A DNA stretch of 9,445 nucleotides, taken from Acidobacteriota bacterium (GTDB taxonomy: Bacteria > Acidobacteriota > Holophagae > Thermotomaculales > Thermotomaculaceae). The translations under genes and the position numbers were made by a program. Below, one piece after another: positions 5,198 through 9,445 of this stretch (its first letter is position 1; every line of letters starts with the position of its first letter). Below the pieces are notes generated by a model. It saw only the letters and a list, made by a program, of their open reading frames with translations, ran no database searches and was not told the DNA's origin. Location of the stretch: positions 1-9,445 of the forward strand of contig JAMOUY010000169.1 of NCBI GenBank assembly GCA_027067895.1. Direction: 5' to 3'.

Positions 5198-6806
5198 ATT
5201 TCACTATTTTTTCCAACTTAACAGCAAAAAATTTCTTAAACTCAAATTCCAAAATCTTTATTTCAATCTTAAAATCCACACCGTTTATTGAAACATCGCC
5301 TCTATAATTACCGCCAAACAAAGCATTTCCTTCTGCAATCAAAGACATAACGACTTCCTTTATCTTTTCAAAATCAACTTTAAAACCAAATTCATTTCCG
5401 AATAAAACATTAAACTTTTCGTCAAAAACACAAACACCGTTTTTCCCTGACAAAACTTCAAGAAAACATCTGCCTGCTTCCATCAGGTTTTTTCTTGAAG
5501 ATATGTCTCTAACTATTGCCATTGTATAGGTATATCCCCTTATCTGAAACCTGCTTAAAGTAACCTCTGCATTAAACAGCGTGCCGTCGCATTTTTTGTG
5601 AATCCACTCAAATACCTGATTTCCCTTTTGAGACGCCGTATCAACCATTTTAAAAGCCGCCTCTTCGGAAGGAATTCCTTCATCCTGAAAATCAGGCGAA
5701 AAATCAATTGGCGTCTTGCCGACAATCCCGTCTTTTCTACATTTAAACAATTCTTCCGCCTTTTTATTGCACTCAACAAAAACAAAGTCTTTCATTAAAA
5801 AGATAGCATCCGAGGCAAATTCAAACATACTTCTAAATTGACGATAAGCCTCTTTTTCCGTTTTAGGCACGACTTTATTGAAAAAAACCGCTATATCATT
5901 TGTACCGGCAATAAATTCAAAATCAAACTCTCCATCAATATGGGGAATTTTATAGTTTAGCAATTCACACTCGCCGTAGGAATAAATAGCGTTTTTTAAA
6001 TAAGTTAGCGTTAAAGAATCAAACAACAGATTTTCTTCAAACAATCCCCTTTGCCTCAACATAGTGAAGTACGACCCGGGAAGCATGGTTTCCGCAGATT
6101 TATTTTTAAAAGTTAAAATCAAATCTTTTCCCTCAAAAAACATTACCCCTCTTTTTGAGTAATAGGCGACTTTTTCAAGTATCTTTGTTTTTCTCAAAAG
6201 ACTTCCCGACCCTAATTCCCCCTTATCAAGAAAAACAGCCCCGGCAATAGCATCTTCCCCTTCGTAATCAACAAGTTTGGCACATTCAAAAACAAAATAC
6301 TTTTCGCCGTCACTTTCAAAAATGCGAAAATCCGCAACCTCTTCATTTTTCAAGACATTTTCAATTAAATAATCGTCCGGATAAGAAATAAACTTTTCGG
6401 TATTGCAGAATTGGTCGTTTTTAAAAATAAATTTTCCGTCAAGTCTTCTGGAATAAAAGCCGATTGGAACGGAACCGAAAAACGCGCCCAACATTCCCCC
6501 GTCTTCCACAAGTGAGTTTATAAGTTCGGAAGAGTAAGAAATATCAATTCCCAAAACAACAATAAAATCGCCTGATTTTTGAATAAAAACCGAAAAAGTC
6601 TTTTTTTCCTCTCCGACAAATACACTTTTTTCAACAACAATGCCTTTTGAAATCGTTTCTTCTCCATACCCCGACAAAATGTTTGAGATAGCGCTCAAAG
6701 ACGGAAAAACATTGTCAAACATGGAAGAAGAAACTATTATCTCGTCTTTACCGCCAATAACAGCAAACGGAATATTGAGCAACTTGAAAACGCTTTTCAA
6801 CCTCAT
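5196..6806 (-). CDS. Multi-PAS domain protein without recognisable output domain
   Basis: This 536-residue soluble protein has no signal peptide or membrane helix. A clear PAS domain lies at about 324-440: SMFEFASDAIFLM at the start, then CNKKAEELF, VGKTPIDFSPDFQDEG, a CDGTLFNAEVTLSRF strand pair and AIVRDISSRK at the end. Weaker copies with a similar ~105-residue period are visible at about 1-90 (ends FIVVLGIDIS), 104-195 (SVPIGFYSRRLDGKFIFKN), 208-312 (SKRGVMFFEGKDLILTFKNKSA) and 442-533 (NGVCVFDEKFNVLFGNEF). PAS domains sense ligands, redox state or light, or mediate dimerisation. I see no histidine kinase, GGDEF, EAL, HTH or methyl-accepting region, so signalling would have to pass to a partner. 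Start ATG at 6806-6804 has only a weak ribosome site (AGGGATTAGGT). It is divergent from the nucleotidase gene and convergent with the FmdB-type gene. The fourth PAS is well supported; the others are inferred. Confidence 0.85.
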   Translation of the reverse strand: MRLKSVFKLLNIPFAVIGGKDEIIVSSSMFDNVFPSLSAISNILSGYGEETISKGIVVEKSVFVGEEKKTFSVFIQKSGDFIVVLGIDISYSSELINSLVEDGGMLGAFFGSVPIGFYSRRLDGKFIFKNDQFCNTEKFISYPDDYLIENVLKNEEVADFRIFESDGEKYFVFECAKLVDYEGEDAIAGAVFLDKGELGSGSLLRKTKILEKVAYYSKRGVMFFEGKDLILTFKNKSAETMLPGSYFTMLRQRGLFEENLLFDSLTLTYLKNAIYSYGECELLNYKIPHIDGEFDFEFIAGTNDIAVFFNKVVPKTEKEAYRQFRSMFEFASDAIFLMKDFVFVECNKKAEELFKCRKDGIVGKTPIDFSPDFQDEGIPSEEAAFKMVDTASQKGNQVFEWIHKKCDGTLFNAEVTLSRFQIRGYTYTMAIVRDISSRKNLMEAGRCFLEVLSGKNGVCVFDEKFNVLFGNEFGFKVDFEKIKEVVMSLIAEGNALFGGNYRGDVSINGVDFKIEIKILEFEFKKFFAVKLEKIVK

Positions 6807-6828
6807 ACCTAATCCCTATTTTTTTTCT

Positions 6829-6837
6829 ATTTTAGCA
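6829..6837 (-). promoter_or_regulatory. Extended -10 promoter for the PAS protein gene
   Basis: Read on the minus strand, this is TGCTAAAAT, the same extended -10 as before the M24 peptidase, and the identity extends to TGCTAAAATAG (6837-6827). No convincing -35 lies 16-18 nt upstream. The predicted start is near 6822, about 16 nt before the ATG at 6806. Confidence 0.45.
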
Positions 6838-6845
6838 CAATTTTA

Positions 6846-6854
6846 TGTTAAATT
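6846..6854 (+). promoter_or_regulatory. Probable -10 region for the nucleotidase-symporter operon
   Basis: TGTTAAATT is a reasonable extended -10 (TGn plus TAAATT) facing the nucleotidase gene, with a predicted start near 6861 and a leader of about 12 nt that holds GGAGG (6862-6866). No good -35 is visible. It lies back to back with the opposing promoter at 6829-6837, so polymerase could hardly occupy both at once. Confidence 0.35.
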
Positions 6855-6872
6855 ATTGAGTGGAGGAAAGAC

Positions 6873-8330
6873 ATGGAAAACGGAATAAAAACCCCTATTG
6901 AAAAAAGAATTTTTACAAACAGAAACCTAAAACTTAAAACAATAAAAGCGGTTGGTTTTGATTTGGATTACACACTTGCCAAATACATCTCTCCCGCAAT
7001 TGAGCAATTAACCTTTGAAAAAGCCTTGGAAAAACTTGTAAAGGAAAAGCATTACCCGAAAGAGTTGCTAAAATTTGAATATGTTGAAAACTTTGCCATT
7101 AGAGGCCTTATCTTTGACATACAATACGGCAACATACTTAAAACAAACAAATTCAGATATGTAAAAAGGGTTTACCACGGATTTCAGAAATATCCCAAAA
7201 AGGAAAGAAAAAGACTATACACCAACAAAAAAGTTGACCTATCTACGGAATGTTACAGAGCGGTTGATACGTTGTTTGAAATTCCTGAAACCTATCTCTT
7301 TGCAAAACTTATAGACCACTTTGACAAATCCTCTGTAAAAAGCGAAAATTCAAGTTATAAGTGGCTTTACGACGACATAAGGTGGGCTGTTGACCTTGTT
7401 CACAGAGACGGGACATTGAAAAACATTATAAGAGAAAATCCGGAAAAGTATATAAACAAAAACGAACTTCTGCCACTTGCGTTAAACCATTTCAAAAAAA
7501 ATGAGAGAAAATTGTTTATTGTTACAAACTCTGACCACAAATACACGACATTTGTACTTGATTTCCTTTTAGGAAAAGATTTCAGAGATTACTTTGACGT
7601 AATTGTTTACAGTTCGTCTAAACCGGACTTTTTCGCAAAAAGCGCGCCCTTCAAGGTTATTTCCGACGGAAAATGCTTTGAAGCGGAAAGAGGCAACGTT
7701 CATCTGCTTGAAGCAAAACTCGGATTTAAAGGGGACAGCATTTTATACGTAGGAGACCATATTTACGGAGACATGCTTAAAACAAAGCAAACTTCCGCAT
7801 GGAGAACAATGATGATAATCCCCGAATTAAACGAACAGTTGAGAATTAAACAAAAAGTAAAAGGAAAAGTAAAGAAACTTATACAACTTTTTGAACTGAA
7901 AAACAGAACAAACAGACTTCTTGAAAGAACAATAGAGGAATTGAACAAACTTATTCGCGACAAAGAAGACGAATTTGACAACTTAAACATTCAAACGGTT
8001 AAACAGATAGACGCAAAAATTGAAAAACTTACGTTAAAGCAAAACCACCTAAACAAAAAATTAACCGAAGTATTGACCCAAATAAAAGAATTTGAAGAAG
8101 AGATTGACAAATCCTATAACCCTTATTTCGGCGAACTATTTAAAGAAGAAAACGAATTGTCTCTTTTCGGAGACCAAGTGCTTGATTTTGCATGTACATA
8201 CACATCGGATTTAACAAACATTCTCTATTACTCGCCGACAGAATACTTCCATACGCCAATGCAACTTATGCCTCACGACAAAGAACCCGAATTTATGGAT
8301 ATTGAAGTGGGAGAAATAGGCGAAAACTGA
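6873..8330 (+). CDS. HAD superfamily 5'-nucleotidase (cytosolic purine cN-II-like)
   Basis: This 485-residue protein has the four HAD motifs in cN-II spacing: GFDLDYTLA (nucleophile Asp30, acid/base Asp32), IVTNSDHKYT (Thr218), SSSKPDFF (Lys250) and YVGDHIYGDML (Asp295, Asp300). The long cap region, the DIxYGNxLK segment (82-90) and the sequence after motif IV (SAWRTMMIIPEL) match the HAD-IG 5'-nucleotidase family. That family dephosphorylates purine monophosphates such as IMP and GMP in the cytosol. Residues about 335-415 are rich in Lys, Glu and Leu and look like a long coiled coil, as in the family. ATG 6873 has GGAGG at 6862-6866. It is followed one base later by a symporter gene, suggesting an operon. 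Fold and catalysis are secure, while the exact nucleotide preference is inferred from the family. Confidence 0.92.
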   Translation: MENGIKTPIEKRIFTNRNLKLKTIKAVGFDLDYTLAKYISPAIEQLTFEKALEKLVKEKHYPKELLKFEYVENFAIRGLIFDIQYGNILKTNKFRYVKRVYHGFQKYPKKERKRLYTNKKVDLSTECYRAVDTLFEIPETYLFAKLIDHFDKSSVKSENSSYKWLYDDIRWAVDLVHRDGTLKNIIRENPEKYINKNELLPLALNHFKKNERKLFIVTNSDHKYTTFVLDFLLGKDFRDYFDVIVYSSSKPDFFAKSAPFKVISDGKCFEAERGNVHLLEAKLGFKGDSILYVGDHIYGDMLKTKQTSAWRTMMIIPELNEQLRIKQKVKGKVKKLIQLFELKNRTNRLLERTIEELNKLIRDKEDEFDNLNIQTVKQIDAKIEKLTLKQNHLNKKLTEVLTQIKEFEEEIDKSYNPYFGELFKEENELSLFGDQVLDFACTYTSDLTNILYYSPTEYFHTPMQLMPHDKEPEFMDIEVGEIGEN

Positions 8331-8331
8331 A

Positions 8332-9445
8332 ATGTTTGAAACTGCTCTCGTTTTTCTTGCAACCATGGGGATAATATCTCTGCCCTTCTACAAAAAAACA
8401 AAAACAAAGGAAGGCTACTACCTTTCTTCAAGAAAAATGGGAACAACCACTCTTTCCTTTACCCTTGCGGCGACAACAATAGGCGGGTCGGCAATAATAA
8501 TCACTTTGAAACTTATGGAAAAATACGGCAAATTCGGAATAATTCCCGACATTGCTGGGGGGATGGGACTAATTATTCTATCCATAACGCTTGCGGGAAA
8601 AGTGAGAAAAACAAAGGCAATTACCCTTCCATCAATGCTGAAAAGCAAAACATCAAAATCCATTTACATTTTTATCGCATTGGGACTTGTGATAGCGGAA
8701 ATTTGCTGGATTGGATTGTCGGTAAAAAGCATTCAAATTATAGGAAACCTAACCTTTTCTCAAACCGCGGCAATCACTGCGGGAATAGTGTTTTACTCTT
8801 TAATCGGCGGACAGTGGAGTGTGTCCAAAACCGACATTATTCAACTGTCTTTAATACTCGCAGGCTTAATTTGGTATGCTTTCGGGAAACCGCCTGCAAC
8901 AGAAATTCAAACAGGCAACATTGACATAACCCTTATTTACATTGCAAGCATAATGCTTTTTTCCCATATTATCGGTCCCGACATTTACTCAAAAATCCTC
9001 TCTGCAAAAGACGAAAAAACCGCAAAAAAAGGAACATTTATCGGGGGATTTTTAAAAATACTCTTTTCTGTCCTGCTTATTTTTGCCGTAAAAAAGGGAT
9101 TTTCCCTTTCAAACATAAACATCTTAATTTTTCTCATAGTTTTTTCCGCAATAATTTCCTCAATAGACAGCATGCTAATCACCTCAACATCCATGGTTTG
9201 CGAGGATTTATTCAAAACAGAAAAAAGATGGAAAATAAAAACCGCAACCGTTTTAATCGCAATTTTGTCTTTTTCTGCCGCTGTTTTCACGCCGAACATT
9301 CTAAACCTTTTGAAATCCGGCTATACCGTGCTTCTTCTAACCGTTGCATTTCCGGTAATTTCGCTTTTTGCAAACGGCACGGTTGAAAAAAACTCATTGT
9401 TTTTGCCTCTTATCGCTTTTTTTATAGTCTTTTTTGTGTCAAAAT
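8332..9445 (+). CDS. Sodium:solute symporter (SSS) family transporter, 3' end outside window
   Basis: An uninterrupted frame runs from ATG 8332 to the window edge (371 residues visible). Many hydrophobic helices alternate with short loops. SSS landmarks are in order: EGYYLSSRKMGTTTLSFTLAATTIGG (27-52, the loop and broken first core helix), ITLPSML (97-103), SHIIGPDIYSKILSAKDEKTAKKG (211-234) and SAIISSIDSMLITSTS (272-287). Ala273, Ser276 and Ser277 line up with the Na2-site residues of vSGLT-type transporters (A-x-x-S-S), so sodium coupling is plausible. The substrate cannot be read from sequence; loops are shorter than in typical 480-520 residue members. The start lies one base after the nucleotidase stop (TGA A ATG) with no good Shine-Dalgarno, suggesting translational coupling. 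The substrate might be a nucleoside, base or other metabolite, but that is only inference from context. Confidence 0.88.
   Translation, partial: MFETALVFLATMGIISLPFYKKTKTKEGYYLSSRKMGTTTLSFTLAATTIGGSAIIITLKLMEKYGKFGIIPDIAGGMGLIILSITLAGKVRKTKAITLPSMLKSKTSKSIYIFIALGLVIAEICWIGLSVKSIQIIGNLTFSQTAAITAGIVFYSLIGGQWSVSKTDIIQLSLILAGLIWYAFGKPPATEIQTGNIDITLIYIASIMLFSHIIGPDIYSKILSAKDEKTAKKGTFIGGFLKILFSVLLIFAVKKGFSLSNINILIFLIVFSAIISSIDSMLITSTSMVCEDLFKTEKRWKIKTATVLIAILSFSAAVFTPNILNLLKSGYTVLLLTVAFPVISLFANGTVEKNSLFLPLIAFFIVFFVSK

Noticed and set aside
8418..9386. Several small frames of 60-105 codons on both strands
   Set aside because: They overlap the continuous symporter frame, which has recognisable motifs along its whole length.

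Overview
The window looks like an AT-rich chromosomal stretch (roughly 40% GC by eye) from a diderm bacterium. Arginine is written almost only with AGA/AGG; in the nucleotidase gene I saw about one CGN codon. Type IV-pilus-type minor pilins imply an outer membrane. Genes are densely packed with short leaders and TTG is used as a start at least once. I cannot name the species. The make-up would fit a Deferribacterota-, Chrysiogenota- or Desulfobacterota-like lineage, but that is a guess.

Region 1 (1-1814, + strand) is the end of a minor-pilin operon: the C-terminus of a GspH/MshC-like pseudopilin, then MshD-like, MshO-like and MshP-like proteins, each overlapping the next. The order C-D-O-P and several family signatures match the MSHA (mannose-sensitive haemagglutinin) pilus cluster. 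The large MshQ that normally follows is absent. These proteins would form the priming or tip complex of a type IV pilus-like fibre.

Region 2 (1815-4651, +) is housekeeping: an M24 (Xaa-Pro aminopeptidase-like) metallopeptidase with its own extended -10 promoter, then an acpP-fabF pair for fatty acid synthesis with a good sigma70-type promoter and a strong terminator. Region 3 (4652-5195) holds an AT-rich spacer, a consensus-like promoter, a small FmdB-type zinc-ribbon gene and a hairpin shared with the convergent gene.

Region 4 (5196-6806, - strand) is a 536-residue protein that appears to be a string of about five PAS-type domains with no recognisable output domain. It is divergent, across only 66 bp, from region 5 (6873-9445, +). 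Region 5 is a cN-II-like HAD 5'-nucleotidase followed after one base by a sodium:solute symporter that runs off the window end. The last two are probably co-translated, which hints at a link between nucleotide breakdown and solute transport.

I see no tRNA, rRNA, CRISPR array, insertion sequence or phage gene. The most interesting items are the MSHA-type minor pilin set, the output-less multi-PAS protein with its back-to-back promoter, and the nucleotidase-symporter coupling.
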